NCBI RefSeq assembly: GCF_900113275.1
Contig: NZ_FOOU01000004.1
Coordinates: forward strand, 124,001-188,000
Source of the DNA: Neptunomonas qingdaonensis
GTDB lineage: Bacteria; Pseudomonadota; Gammaproteobacteria; Pseudomonadales; Balneatricaceae
DNA: 64,000 nucleotides
Reading direction: 5' to 3'
Positions 7,802-16,815 of this stretch are shown one piece after another. Below the pieces are notes generated by a model. It was not told the DNA's origin, did no database searches, and worked only from the letters and a program-made list of their open reading frames with translations. How positions within the stretch are numbered: the stretch's first letter is position 1; each line of letters opens with the position of its first letter. Position numbers and translations under genes: made by a program.

Positions 7802-8682
7802 CTTTCTAATACGACTGCAGCCTGCCTCCAGGACCAATGCCGGTAGGCAATTAATACTAATGCCGGAATCTGCATAAGAACGCCGTACAATAACACCACA
7901 CCCGACATCTCAGGGTTATGCAATACAGCGCCGGTAATAACCAACGCCAGCCCGGCATTTTGTATACCTGTTTCAATCGCTACCGTCATACACTGCTGTG
8001 ATGAGAAACTGCAACGCTTAGCAACCCAAGCTCCAGCCAGCATGGCGGTTATCGACAGTAACATGACAGCGGGCCCAACCTGCATCAGCATAGGCGATAA
8101 CTTATCTTTATTGGCAACAACAATCCCTGTAACAACCACTAGCATAAACAGCAATGAGCTCCATTTAATCAACGGCTGCAACTTGCTGGCAATGCGAGGC
8201 ATCTTTTTATGCATCCACATACCGAGCAAAACAGGCACGAGTGCGATCGCCAACAATTTCAGCATGGTTTGCACAACAGGAAACGGCATAGGTGACACAG
8301 CAGAAAGCCAGTGAGTAAGCGCCCAATAAGAAAGCAGAGGTAATGTAAAAGGAGTCAGAACACTGGCGACCACCGTTAAACTGACCGATAAAGCCGTGTC
8401 TGCTTTACACAGGTAGCTAATCATATTGGAGGTTGCCCCACCTGGCGCAAACGTCAGAATCATCAAACCGACGGCATACACGGGTGGTAAGTTCATTAAA
8501 GTCACTACCGCATATCCCACTATGGGCAAGCCAACTAATTGCATCAAACTTCCCACAACGACTGCACGAGGTTGTGCCTTTAATACTAAGAAGTCATTCA
8601 CAGATAATGACAGGCCAATTCCCAACATAATCAGAAACAGTGCAAGCGGTAAAATAATCTGTATATACCCCGTACTTTCCAT
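7798..8682 (-). CDS. bile acid:sodium symporter (BASS) family transporter
   Basis: A membrane protein of 294 residues with about nine or ten hydrophobic segments. Family marks are GIGLSLSVNDF near the N-terminus, FAPGGATSNMISYLCKAD (the crossover region that binds sodium and substrate in BASS proteins) around residues 85-103, and ETGIQNAGLALVI near residue 250. BASS members import organic anions with sodium; the substrate here is not known. I place the start at the ATG at 8682, which has an AAGGGA site eight bases upstream; a GTG eight codons earlier (8706) is in frame but lacks a ribosome site. Convergent with queE. Confidence 0.88.
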   Translation of the reverse strand: MESTGYIQIILPLALFLIMLGIGLSLSVNDFLVLKAQPRAVVVGSLMQLVGLPIVGYAVVTLMNLPPVYAVGLMILTFAPGGATSNMISYLCKADTALSVSLTVVASVLTPFTLPLLSYWALTHWLSAVSPMPFPVVQTMLKLLAIALVPVLLGMWMHKKMPRIASKLQPLIKWSSLLFMLVVVTGIVVANKDKLSPMLMQVGPAVMLLSITAMLAGAWVAKRCSFSSQQCMTVAIETGIQNAGLALVITGAVLHNPEMSGVVLLYGVLMQIPALVLIAYRHWSWRQAAVVLES

Positions 8683-8807
8683 TAGGAAATCCCTTTTATC
8701 GCACACAGAAAAAGCAGTCTAGATTTTTCTGTTACGTCAAACAACCATTTAAAATCTATACCCAATCCTACGCCATATATGGGCTAGAGCAAGGTACACA
8801 CACATCT

Positions 8808-8828
8808 TGTGGATAACCCTGTGGATTC
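8808..8828. other. pair of DnaA-box-like sequences in gap 8683-9107
   Basis: TGTGGATAA at 8808-8816 is an exact match to the inverted DnaA box (TTATCCACA), and TGTGGATTC at 8820-8828 is a near match in the same orientation 12 bp on. The remaining 425-bp gap is AT-rich with no gene visible and contains the promoters of the divergent BASS and CDF genes. No origin-linked genes (dnaA, gidA, parAB) are near, so this may be a minor DnaA binding site or chance. Confidence 0.4.
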
Positions 8829-9107
8829 CGTAAGAAAAACGTCTTACAGAGCCCATTTAACAAGACTCTACTCATATTGGTTACTTTTTAACCAGCTGTA
8901 TTTCTGTATATTTTTCAATTAGTTATATAATCATTTCGGGAAAAAATCATTGTTGATCAATATTCACTCTAAAGAAAAAGCAGAAGTTGATATTTTTTTA
9001 TGTCAAGCCAAGATTGATGAAAAAAATAACTTTTTTCAGGCCTTTTAACTGGCTCGATTCCTTACATCAGGTTACTATGCCGCTGGTTTAAATGATCGGC
9101 TTATAAC

Positions 9108-10253
9108 ATGTCTATTTCCCCAAACAGAAACAAAGAAGCCCAAAAGGTCACTATCATCGGGGCTATCCTCGATACGCTACTGGGTTTTGCTAAAATCATT
9201 ATTGGTACAGCAGCAAACTCTAATGCGCTGATTGCTGACGGAATACACTCTTTTTCCGACCTTCTTACCGACTTTATGGTTGTTATCATCTTTCACTTCT
9301 CGCACGATGAGCCTGATGATGAACACCCATGGGGACATGCTCGCTTTGAAACCATCGGGACCGTATTTTTAGGTTGTGTACTTATCGCCGTGGCGGGCGC
9401 GATGGCGTTTGAAAGCATTCGTGAATTCTGGACCTCTTCTACTATCCCAACGCCGGGATGGCCAGCCTTACTGGTTGCCCTGCTTTCCATACTCAGCAAA
9501 GAGTGGATCTTCCGTTACACTCTTGCTGCAGGAAAAAGACTTAAGTCTGACCTGTTGATCGCCAATGCCTGGCACAGCAGAACTGACGCTTTTTCTTCGA
9601 TTGTTGTGCTGTTCGGTATTCTTGGCGCGATGGCTGGCTATCCGTGGTTAGACATATTAGCCGCGGTTATAGTCGCCGCCTTCGTAGGAAAAATAGGCTG
9701 GGATCTGACATGGAACAGCATAAAAGAGTTAGTCGATACTGCATTACCGGAAGAACGTGTTAAAGAACTACAGGAAGTAGTAGAAGAAGTTAACGGTATT
9801 ATTAATGTGCATCACTTTAAAAGCCGGAATATGGGCAGCAAAAGTCTACTTGAGATGCATATTCAGGTAGCGCCATACTGCAGCGCATCAGAAGGACACT
9901 GGATAGGTGATGCCGCTGTCATTAAATTACTGCAGCGCTTCGATGACATTGGCCATGTTATTTTCCACATTGATACATATGATGATGCTGAAGAAAGCTA
10001 TTGTCGGGTGCTGCCTTTAAGAGAAGAGATAGAAGAAGCGATCGCAGAACACTTGCATCGGTATGCGCCTGATATCAAAGATTACCATGTCACCTTGCAT
10101 TACCTGCATGACCTGATTGAGATCGAGCTTAAATTTGATCCCAAGAATATAGAGTCTCTGGGAGAGTATTCGGCATCTGCATTAAGTGAGCAGATGAATG
10201 AATCAATGCAGTCTCTGCCCTGGTTTTCAAAGCTCACTATCTGGTGTCGATAA
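9108..10253 (+). CDS. cation diffusion facilitator (CDF) family metal transporter
   Basis: A 381-residue inner-membrane metal/proton antiporter. Metal ligands of CDF proteins are visible: D44/H47/D51-type residues in ADGIHSFSDLLTDF (TM2) and H156/D160 in WHSRTDAFSS (TM5). Six hydrophobic segments lie between residues 12 and 205, followed by a long cytoplasmic region. At 381 residues it is about 80 longer than FieF, because the C-terminal cytoplasmic region is extended by what looks like a second ferredoxin-like repeat (HVTLHYLHDLIEIELKF). Probable Fe, Zn or Mn efflux; the metal cannot be chosen from sequence. Its 3' end overlaps the convergent SulP gene by 27 bp. Confidence 0.9.
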   Translation: MSISPNRNKEAQKVTIIGAILDTLLGFAKIIIGTAANSNALIADGIHSFSDLLTDFMVVIIFHFSHDEPDDEHPWGHARFETIGTVFLGCVLIAVAGAMAFESIREFWTSSTIPTPGWPALLVALLSILSKEWIFRYTLAAGKRLKSDLLIANAWHSRTDAFSSIVVLFGILGAMAGYPWLDILAAVIVAAFVGKIGWDLTWNSIKELVDTALPEERVKELQEVVEEVNGIINVHHFKSRNMGSKSLLEMHIQVAPYCSASEGHWIGDAAVIKLLQRFDDIGHVIFHIDTYDDAEESYCRVLPLREEIEEAIAEHLHRYAPDIKDYHVTLHYLHDLIEIELKFDPKNIESLGEYSASALSEQMNESMQSLPWFSKLTIWCR

Positions 10254-11933
10254 CAGTTTAGCGGCTGCATCAAGTGCAGCCGTCCTATCTGGGAAATGAT
10301 AGTTATCAGGTATTAACGTCGCGACCCGCATTCGCTGTAAGATTCTCTCCACCTCAGGCTTGGCACCTACAATCATTACATTCTGTGCGGCCAAATGTGA
10401 ATCAATAATAACCTCCTCCAATGCCATCGCCGTAGACACATCGATATGCGGCACATTACTAAAGTCCAGCAGTAAGGTCTCATGGCTGGTACAGGCCATC
10501 AACTTGTTAGAAATCCCTTTCGCCGCTGCGTAGCTGAGAGGACCATTCAACTGATAGAGTAGAATTCGGCCTGCTGCCGACATGAGTATTTCGCTTTCAT
10601 GCTCACTTAAAAAGTAATGATCTTTTTTGTCATCCTGTACGATGCGTACAGAATCGAGCTGTGTTTCTGTCAAACGCCGAACTGTGTATATATTAGCGAG
10701 AAAAACCCCCACGGCCACCGCCGTAATCAAATCAACGAACACCGTTAACAGCCATACAGAAACCATCAGGAACATGACAAACAATGGCGCATTATGAACC
10801 CGTTTTAAAAAACGCCAATCGATAATATCGATACCCACTTTCATCAGAATCCCGGCAAGCACTGCCAGAGGGATATGTGCCGCGAACGAGCCCGCTCCCA
10901 ATACAATAATCAGTAAAATAATAGCATGCACCATACCTGAGATAGGCGTTTGACCACCCGCCCGTATATTCACTACCGTTCGCATAGTAGCCCCCGCCCC
11001 TGGAAGCCCACCAAAAAAACCAGCGACCATATTACCGATCCCCTGACCGATCAGCTCGCGATCCGACTTGTGCTGCTTTTTTGTCATATTATCAGCAACG
11101 ATAGAGGTCAATAACGAATCAATTGAGCCCAGTGTGGCGAGCATCAGGGATGAAATGACCATTTCTTTCATCAGCCCGATATCGAACTCAGGCCAATGCA
11201 CGGACGGGAAACCGCTAGGTATCTCGCCAATCACATCCACACCGGCCAATGTAAAAGAAAGAAAAGTACCCAGCAGCATCGCTAAAAGCGCAGGAGGAAA
11301 GTATCTGGCAACCGATTTCGGGCAGAAAAAAACAATGACCAAGGTAATGACACCTAACATCAATGCCTTTGGATTAGTTGATTGAATCATATCAGGCAAG
11401 TGCTCAATCACAGCTAATACAGTAGGGACACTGGCCGCGCCCAGTAACGGGGCCAATTGCAGCAAGATAATGATGGTTCCTATTCCCGTCATAAAGCCGG
11501 ATATAACAGGAAAAGGCATCAGGGTGATGAACTGCCCCAAACGGAAAACACCAAATAGAATCTGGAATGCGCCACCGAGCATAACGACCGTAAAAGCCAT
11601 CGCCGGCCCACTGACGGGATCCAATGCGACAAAATGGGTGAAAATTCCCGCCATTACGACGGTCATAGGCCCGGTTGGCCCTGATACCTGCGAGGGAGTA
11701 CCACCAAACAAAGCGGCAAATAAACCGACGAAAATAGCGCCATACATGCCCGCAACCGGCCCCGCACCTGAAGAGACACCAAAGGCTAAGGCGAGAGGCA
11801 AAGCAACAATAGCCGCTGTTATACCACCGAAAAGATCTCCTTTCAGATTGTTGAAATGTAATCCGTGTGCCCATTGCATATGTGCAATTCCATACAAGAA
11901 TGGAAACAAAAATTTGTACGGATTATGTCCCAT
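10227..11933 (-). CDS. SulP family anion transporter with STAS domain
   Basis: A 568-residue transporter: about 12-14 membrane segments (residues 25-420) with SulP marks (FGVSSGAGPVAGMYGAIFVGLFAALF, then VSGPTGPM) followed by a C-terminal STAS domain (about 440-555, LLLDFSNVPHIDVSTAMALEE). SulP proteins carry sulfate, bicarbonate or dicarboxylates; substrate unassigned. The longest reading frame begins with TTG at 11939; I prefer the ATG two codons later. It is monocistronic and its end overlaps the CDF gene antisense. Only distantly similar to the second SulP at 29.1-30.8 kb. Confidence 0.88.
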   Translation of the reverse strand: MGHNPYKFLFPFLYGIAHMQWAHGLHFNNLKGDLFGGITAAIVALPLALAFGVSSGAGPVAGMYGAIFVGLFAALFGGTPSQVSGPTGPMTVVMAGIFTHFVALDPVSGPAMAFTVVMLGGAFQILFGVFRLGQFITLMPFPVISGFMTGIGTIIILLQLAPLLGAASVPTVLAVIEHLPDMIQSTNPKALMLGVITLVIVFFCPKSVARYFPPALLAMLLGTFLSFTLAGVDVIGEIPSGFPSVHWPEFDIGLMKEMVISSLMLATLGSIDSLLTSIVADNMTKKQHKSDRELIGQGIGNMVAGFFGGLPGAGATMRTVVNIRAGGQTPISGMVHAIILLIIVLGAGSFAAHIPLAVLAGILMKVGIDIIDWRFLKRVHNAPLFVMFLMVSVWLLTVFVDLITAVAVGVFLANIYTVRRLTETQLDSVRIVQDDKKDHYFLSEHESEILMSAAGRILLYQLNGPLSYAAAKGISNKLMACTSHETLLLDFSNVPHIDVSTAMALEEVIIDSHLAAQNVMIVGAKPEVERILQRMRVATLIPDNYHFPDRTAALDAAAKLLSTPDSEL

Positions 11934-12212
11934 CGTCAAGTATCTTTTAGTAGAGATTCAAGCTCTTACACTGTTCGAACAAAATAACCACGACTCTACT
12001 TTCAAACACTTAAAATGAACTATACTCATATCAATATAAAGTTTACTGACTTTTTGCCGAAAAATTTATTCGGTAATAACAACAAAGGCAGCTTAACCAA
12101 TCGTTTTTATTTCGGCCAAAGCCCGCTATATTAGCGAGCTTTTTAAAATGAATTGCCCGAGAGCATGCTGACGGGCTGGTGCCAGAAAAATTATGTTGAG
12201 CAAAGGGAAAGT

Positions 12213-13229
12213 ATGAAATTTTCTGACAATACTACACAATCGGCCGAGTATTTACGCCAAGCTATACCGCTGATGGTTAAGTATAATATTCCACCCAATC
12301 CGCTTAATTATGCACTCTGGTATACCTATGTATCTAAAAAAGTACCCAGCCTGAACTATAAAATTGATCAGACATTAGATACTTACGGTACTTGCCCCTC
12401 ACTGCTGGGTGAACAGTTATTTCGCGAACATGTTATCAGTGATGACCTCACAGACTCTGAAGATACAAAAAAGCAATTATTAGCCTTAACCAATACACTC
12501 ACCGAGCAAGTTGACCACGCAGCTGAGCACACTTCATATTATGGTTCCGTACTTGAGGACAGCCTTGTCGAATTAAATAATTCCGAAGGTAGCCCTCAAC
12601 TCTCCAACATCATTAGCCGATTAGCTGAAAATACCGCCTCTATCACTGAATCCACCCACCTTTTTCAACAACAGATCATGGAAGCCCAGGCTGAAATAAT
12701 CGCACTGAAAGAAGAACTAAAAAGAACCCGGTTAGATGCACGCATGGATCCTTTAACAGGCCTTTTCAATCGACGTGTATTTGATACTGAACTGGAACAG
12801 GTGACCGGCTCCAACAATCATGCGAAAGCAACTCTCATCATGATCGATATTGATCATTTCAAAGATTTTAATGATGAATATGGTCATTTAATGGGTGATA
12901 AAGTGCTGCAGTATTTCGGTAAACTTCTTAAAGCTGAATGTCAGGAACCCATTCTTCCGGTACGCTTTGGGGGAGAAGAGTTTGCCATCTTATTGATCGG
13001 AAAAGAGAAAGAAGAAGCCGCCGTGCTGGCCGAAAACTTACGTAAAAAAATACAAGCGATTCGCATTAAACAGAAAAAATCCGGCAAAGTAATCAGTTCA
13101 ATTACTGCCTCTTTTGGTATTAGTCAGTGGGTTCAGGCTGAAACGGCGGAACAGATGATTGAGAGAGCGGATCAAGCGCTTTACTTAGCAAAAGAAAGTG
13201 GCCGAAATCAGGTTCAAACGGCGGCCTGA
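12213..13229 (+). CDS. GGDEF-domain diguanylate cyclase
   Basis: A 338-residue soluble protein. The N-terminal half (about 1-165) resembles the helical region seen in cytoplasmic cyclases with YTYVSKKVPSLNYKID; a coiled coil follows (QIMEAQAEIIALKEELKR). The GGDEF domain begins at DARMDPLTGLFNRR, with the active-site GGEEF near residue 253, so it should make cyclic di-GMP. No RxxD product-inhibition site precedes GGEEF. Start set at 12213 because an AAAGGGA site lies four bases upstream; the earlier ATG at 12153 has none. Single gene. A PilZ receptor gene lies 1.2 kb away on the other strand. Confidence 0.9.
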   Translation: MKFSDNTTQSAEYLRQAIPLMVKYNIPPNPLNYALWYTYVSKKVPSLNYKIDQTLDTYGTCPSLLGEQLFREHVISDDLTDSEDTKKQLLALTNTLTEQVDHAAEHTSYYGSVLEDSLVELNNSEGSPQLSNIISRLAENTASITESTHLFQQQIMEAQAEIIALKEELKRTRLDARMDPLTGLFNRRVFDTELEQVTGSNNHAKATLIMIDIDHFKDFNDEYGHLMGDKVLQYFGKLLKAECQEPILPVRFGGEEFAILLIGKEKEEAAVLAENLRKKIQAIRIKQKKSGKVISSITASFGISQWVQAETAEQMIERADQALYLAKESGRNQVQTAA

Positions 13230-13307
13230 CAGCCTGACAGGAAAGCAACATCAGAACAGGCCCCGCCGTCAGCCAAGCGTGTTCTGATGAAGAAAATCAC
13301 GTCTTAA

Positions 13308-14435
13308 TTAAATTTCTGCTATCCGGTACAACACTGAATCATGATATCCGGTAATGACGGCTATCACTCCCGCTAACGACTTATCTACCTCTGGATCGCC
13401 TGAATCGACAATCAACGGACGTCCTTGCAAGGCTTCTAATTTTGTTTTTGTCGCAATGACGATGATATTTTCTTTGCCGATCTGCTTAATCAGCTCAGGA
13501 CTTAATTGCTGATTTCCGCGCCCCAGAATGTGCCCCTGCCCGCCAATAATGGTAATCACCAGTTTGGTCTTGCGCCCTAATGTTTCTTCCAACAGCTGTT
13601 GCGCTGTGCAATCACTGCTGATAAGCATGTGATCTTCAATCAAGTCGACACCTAAAAGCGTGTTTTGCAGCCCGAGCTCATCCATAACGGCGTTAACCGT
13701 GGATCCCGACCCCATAATATAGCGCGTTAGCGGCTCCATTCGTTCAATCAGATCAGCGGCAATATCAGCTAACACCAGCTCTTCTACCTCTTTACCTCCA
13801 CTCTTCACATTCTGCAGATAGCGATGCTCTTGCGGAACCAGTAACTCACCATAATACTTAGCACGCACACGCCCTTGCCGAAATGCCTCCTCATCGATAT
13901 CACGCACTTCTTGCTCACCGAGCGTCACCAGCTCGCCGCGAATCAGCATGGCGACTATTTCGCCGGCCGCCTTAGGCGTGACCGCATAAACACCTGAATG
14001 AATTTTAACGCCGGCGGGAATACCTAAAACGGGAAACTGTTCCGGCAGCGCATGGCAAATATTGCGCGCGGTACCATCGCCTCCGGCAAACAAGATCAGA
14101 TCGACACCTGCGCTATAAAGCGCCTGAGCCGCGCGTTCGGTGTCTTCGGCGGTGGTTTTTCCGCTGGCTATCTCACCCAGCACGGTTGGTTTAAAACCCG
14201 CAAAACACGCTGCATCTTCGCCCATTTCAGCCGGGTAGGTGACAATATCGACGGCCAAATCCTTAAGAACTGATAAGGCGGCCAGTGTGCGTAATTGAGC
14301 TTTTGGTTCTGCGCCTAAGGCCAGAGCTTTAGACGCTGTGTCGGCACCATCACTTCCCTTTAATGCCACACTGCCGCCCAAACCCGCCAACGGATTGATA
14401 AGTAATCCCAGCTTAAAATTACGTGGTTTATTCAT
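13308..14435 (-). CDS. ATP-NAD kinase family protein (AcoX-like)
   Basis: A 375-residue protein with the NAD-kinase fold signature FAGGDGTARN, preceded by LGLLINPLAGLGGSVALKGSDG at the N-terminus, the pattern of the long ATP-NAD-kinase/AcoX group. The C-terminal half (KLVITIIGGQGHILGRGNQQLSPE, IIVIATKTKLEALQGRPL) is typical of this group rather than of housekeeping NadK. It likely phosphorylates NAD or a related small molecule; the true substrate is not settled. The start at 14435 overlaps the stop of the PilZ gene by 8 bp; the longer frame to 14477 lies inside that gene and is unlikely. Confidence 0.82.
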   Translation of the reverse strand: MNKPRNFKLGLLINPLAGLGGSVALKGSDGADTASKALALGAEPKAQLRTLAALSVLKDLAVDIVTYPAEMGEDAACFAGFKPTVLGEIASGKTTAEDTERAAQALYSAGVDLILFAGGDGTARNICHALPEQFPVLGIPAGVKIHSGVYAVTPKAAGEIVAMLIRGELVTLGEQEVRDIDEEAFRQGRVRAKYYGELLVPQEHRYLQNVKSGGKEVEELVLADIAADLIERMEPLTRYIMGSGSTVNAVMDELGLQNTLLGVDLIEDHMLISSDCTAQQLLEETLGRKTKLVITIIGGQGHILGRGNQQLSPELIKQIGKENIIVIATKTKLEALQGRPLIVDSGDPEVDKSLAGVIAVITGYHDSVLYRIAEI

Positions 14436-15126
14436 CTTCAAGATAGCCCAGTTCTGACAAATACTGCTGATAAACAAAAGCGGTGATTAATAATTGAGTC
14501 TCCTCTTCCAACGACTCAAACTCCAAGCCATGCAGCATAACACCGGGCTCAACATTCTCAATAGTACGCAATACCGCCGGCAACAAAATCACCTGATCCA
14601 TCGCGTTAACCTGAAAGCGTAACGTCAGAAAATATTTATCGCCCACCTGGCCGAGTGCGGATGAGGCATCCACAGAAATACCGCTTAAGCTAATATCCTG
14701 AGTATGCAGGATCCTCGGCATCCCCAACTTGGCGGCTTGTACTTCATCCTGATGATCGATTGACACCGCAAGGTTGACAGGGATACGCGGATGCGTCCTG
14801 ACGCGGTGGTATTCTACCGTCTCAGGATAAGCTAAATGCCAATGAGGGTAAGGGGATGGATTCGCCTTAAGCAGCCGGCTGACAAATGCACAACGCCGAT
14901 TTCCAGCCATTAACGTTGCCGTTAACCGCGCACCTTCAAGATTCAGCGTATTCACGCTACCTTTGGGTGCAGACAGAATGACACTGCCATTTTCTTTAAA
15001 GCCTAATAATTTAAGTGTGAAACGTTTTCTGGGTACCTGAAACTGAACAGACACCGTCTCACCTACCGCCGGCATCAGCGCCTTGAGTGACTTCTCATTT
15101 TGCCGGGCACTTAACTTTTTAATCAT
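14428..15126 (-). CDS. PilZ-domain protein, YcgR-like
   Basis: A 232-residue protein with a YcgR-like N-terminal domain (VGETVSVQFQVPRKRFTLKLLGF) and a C-terminal PilZ domain (about 115-220). The cyclic-di-GMP binding elements are visible as RVRTHPRIPVNL (RxxxR) and DISLSGISVDASS (DxSxxG). It probably senses c-di-GMP and modulates motility or a surface process; no flagellar genes are nearby, so the target is unknown. It overlaps the NAD-kinase-like gene by 8 bp, indicating an operon, and follows pdxB by 28 bp on the same strand. Confidence 0.85.
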   Translation of the reverse strand: MIKKLSARQNEKSLKALMPAVGETVSVQFQVPRKRFTLKLLGFKENGSVILSAPKGSVNTLNLEGARLTATLMAGNRRCAFVSRLLKANPSPYPHWHLAYPETVEYHRVRTHPRIPVNLAVSIDHQDEVQAAKLGMPRILHTQDISLSGISVDASSALGQVGDKYFLTLRFQVNAMDQVILLPAVLRTIENVEPGVMLHGLEFESLEEETQLLITAFVYQQYLSELGYLEDE

Positions 15127-15154
15127 TAAAACCTCATTACATTTGCACGTCAGC

Positions 15155-16360
15155 TTACGCTAATTCGACTGTAAATCCGAGATTTTTCAACATATTAGCC
15201 TTATCAGTATCACTAATTCCTGACACCGTCATCGATGCAAATTCACGCCTGACCGGGTAGTTTTTTCTTAGCAAATCAAATTGTTGAGGCTGGTCATGAC
15301 AACTCAGTGTTTTTCGTAGCGCCCTGTCATCCCGAAAAGGGTCATAAACCAGATTCATCAGATCATGAATGGCGACATCATTCGTCACCGCGACGCGATG
15401 AATCAATGCTTGCGGAAGGTAATCAGCCAACGGCTTCGGCTGAGCCAGACCGAAAACCTCTGCAAAGCGGCAACGCAACATATGTGTTCCGCGTAATTTA
15501 CCGTCATAACTATAACCCGCAATATGTGGCGTAGCGATCAGGGTTCTTTCGACTAAGGCCGGCTCTAATCGCGGTTCATTCTCCCATACATCAAGCACCA
15601 CAGTCAGATCATCGCGCTGCTGAAGACACGCCAGCAGTGCCTGGTTATCTATCACCGGACCACGCCCTGCATTGATCAGCACAGCCCCCGGTTTCAGAGC
15701 CATCAACTCTTCTTCTCTAACAAGATGTTGTGTTGGCCATAAACCCTCTTTAACCAACGGCGTGTGCATACAAATAATGTCTGACTGCTGCAATACCGTC
15801 TGAAGATCAACGAAACTTTTTTTACCAGACTGCTCTTTAGACTGCTCTTTAGGCTCCCCTGCGCATGGTGCTTCTGAGTGTTGACGCGGAGGATCGTTAA
15901 TTAACAACTTCACACCCAGCAAACGAAGACGTTCGTAAAGACGCCCGCCGACATTGCCTACACCAATAATGCCGACGGTTAGATCCTTCAATACAGCTTT
16001 TCTGTCATGCAGGATGTTATGGATCACCGTCAGTACATACTCAACCACTGCATCAGCATTGCAGCCAGGCGCGTTGAAGAAAGGTATGCCTCTGTCGAGC
16101 AGATAGGCCTGATCAACATGATCCGTACCAATCGTCGCAGTCCCGACCATTTTTATTCGTCGTGCATTGTTTAACAGCGCCTGATTCACTTGGGTAATCG
16201 AACGCACCAACAGCACATCGGCATCTTCCAGCTGAGCAGCGCTCATCTCCCGACCGGCTACCCGCTGTATCTGGATATGGCTGGCTGATCCCGCCCCAAA
16301 CATAGACTCCAGTGCAGGAATATTCTCATCTGCGACTATTTTTAGAGGGTTCTTTAACAA
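15155..16360 (-). CDS. pdxB: erythronate-4-phosphate dehydrogenase PdxB
   Basis: A 401-residue D-isomer 2-hydroxyacid dehydrogenase that performs the second step of de novo pyridoxal-phosphate synthesis. Family marks: VADENIPALESMFG at the N-terminus, VGTATIGTDHVD, the NAD loop VGIIGVGNVGGRL, INAGRGPVIDNQAL, and the catalytic His in TPHIAGYSYDGK. The C-terminal PdxB-specific dimerisation domain is present (DLMNLVYDPFRDD..LRKNYPVRREF). The start is TTG at 16360 with a GGGAG site six bases upstream. There is a short Lys/Gln/Ser-rich insertion (EPKEQSKEQSGKKS) around residue 175 that is unusual. First gene of a possible pdxB-PilZ-NADK operon. Confidence 0.94.
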   Translation of the reverse strand: MLKNPLKIVADENIPALESMFGAGSASHIQIQRVAGREMSAAQLEDADVLLVRSITQVNQALLNNARRIKMVGTATIGTDHVDQAYLLDRGIPFFNAPGCNADAVVEYVLTVIHNILHDRKAVLKDLTVGIIGVGNVGGRLYERLRLLGVKLLINDPPRQHSEAPCAGEPKEQSKEQSGKKSFVDLQTVLQQSDIICMHTPLVKEGLWPTQHLVREEELMALKPGAVLINAGRGPVIDNQALLACLQQRDDLTVVLDVWENEPRLEPALVERTLIATPHIAGYSYDGKLRGTHMLRCRFAEVFGLAQPKPLADYLPQALIHRVAVTNDVAIHDLMNLVYDPFRDDRALRKTLSCHDQPQQFDLLRKNYPVRREFASMTVSGISDTDKANMLKNLGFTVELA

Positions 16361-16422
16361 GTTATGCTCCCACGCTTTACAAATGCCGAATATTAAGGCT
16401 CAATTCGCGCGTTTATAATACA

Positions 16423-16692
16423 TTGAATGGTACTCCATCGTTGATCGTACACTGGCGTAAACATAAAAAATATACGGTGATACGACTCTACCAGGACCTG
16501 GTAGGCGACTGGGTCGTTTCACAATGTCGCGGCTGCCTGCAAACCACCCATCGACAAGAATATAGCCAAACCATCCTGGCCTCCTATGCTGAAGCCCGCA
16601 GCTTAGTCCTTCTGCTGAACAAACAGCATCGCCAGCAAGGCTATAAAACCTCTGGGGTTACCGAAACCCAGTTAGACTTTCAATTCGATTAA
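16423..16692 (+). CDS. small WGR-like protein
   Basis: A small protein with WRKHKKYTVIRLYQDLVGDWVVSQCRG, then a helix ASYAEARSLVLLLNKQHRQQGYK. This is the layout of WGR-type domains (named after a Trp-Gly-Arg motif, here degenerate), found alone in gammaproteobacteria and sometimes in poly(ADP-ribose) polymerases and MolR. Function unknown; nucleic-acid or protein binding is possible. The start is uncertain: the frame is open from an ATG at 16312, but that lies in the antisense of pdxB. The TTG at 16423 gives an 89-residue protein that matches the domain; a TTG at 16441 is also possible. No good ribosome site is seen. Confidence 0.6.
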   Translation: MNGTPSLIVHWRKHKKYTVIRLYQDLVGDWVVSQCRGCLQTTHRQEYSQTILASYAEARSLVLLLNKQHRQQGYKTSGVTETQLDFQFD

Positions 16693-16815
16693 AATTCGAC
16701 ATTCACCTCCCTTTTTACAGGGATTATTGACGCATGACGTAGATTCGCGGCCCACTCTCTTTTATAGTCTTCGCATATGATACAAAAATCCGGAATTTTT
16801 TAAGAGAGATGTAAT

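Noticed and set aside
8683-9107. Chromosomal replication origin
   Set aside because: Only two DnaA-like boxes and no dnaA, dnaN, gidA or par genes.
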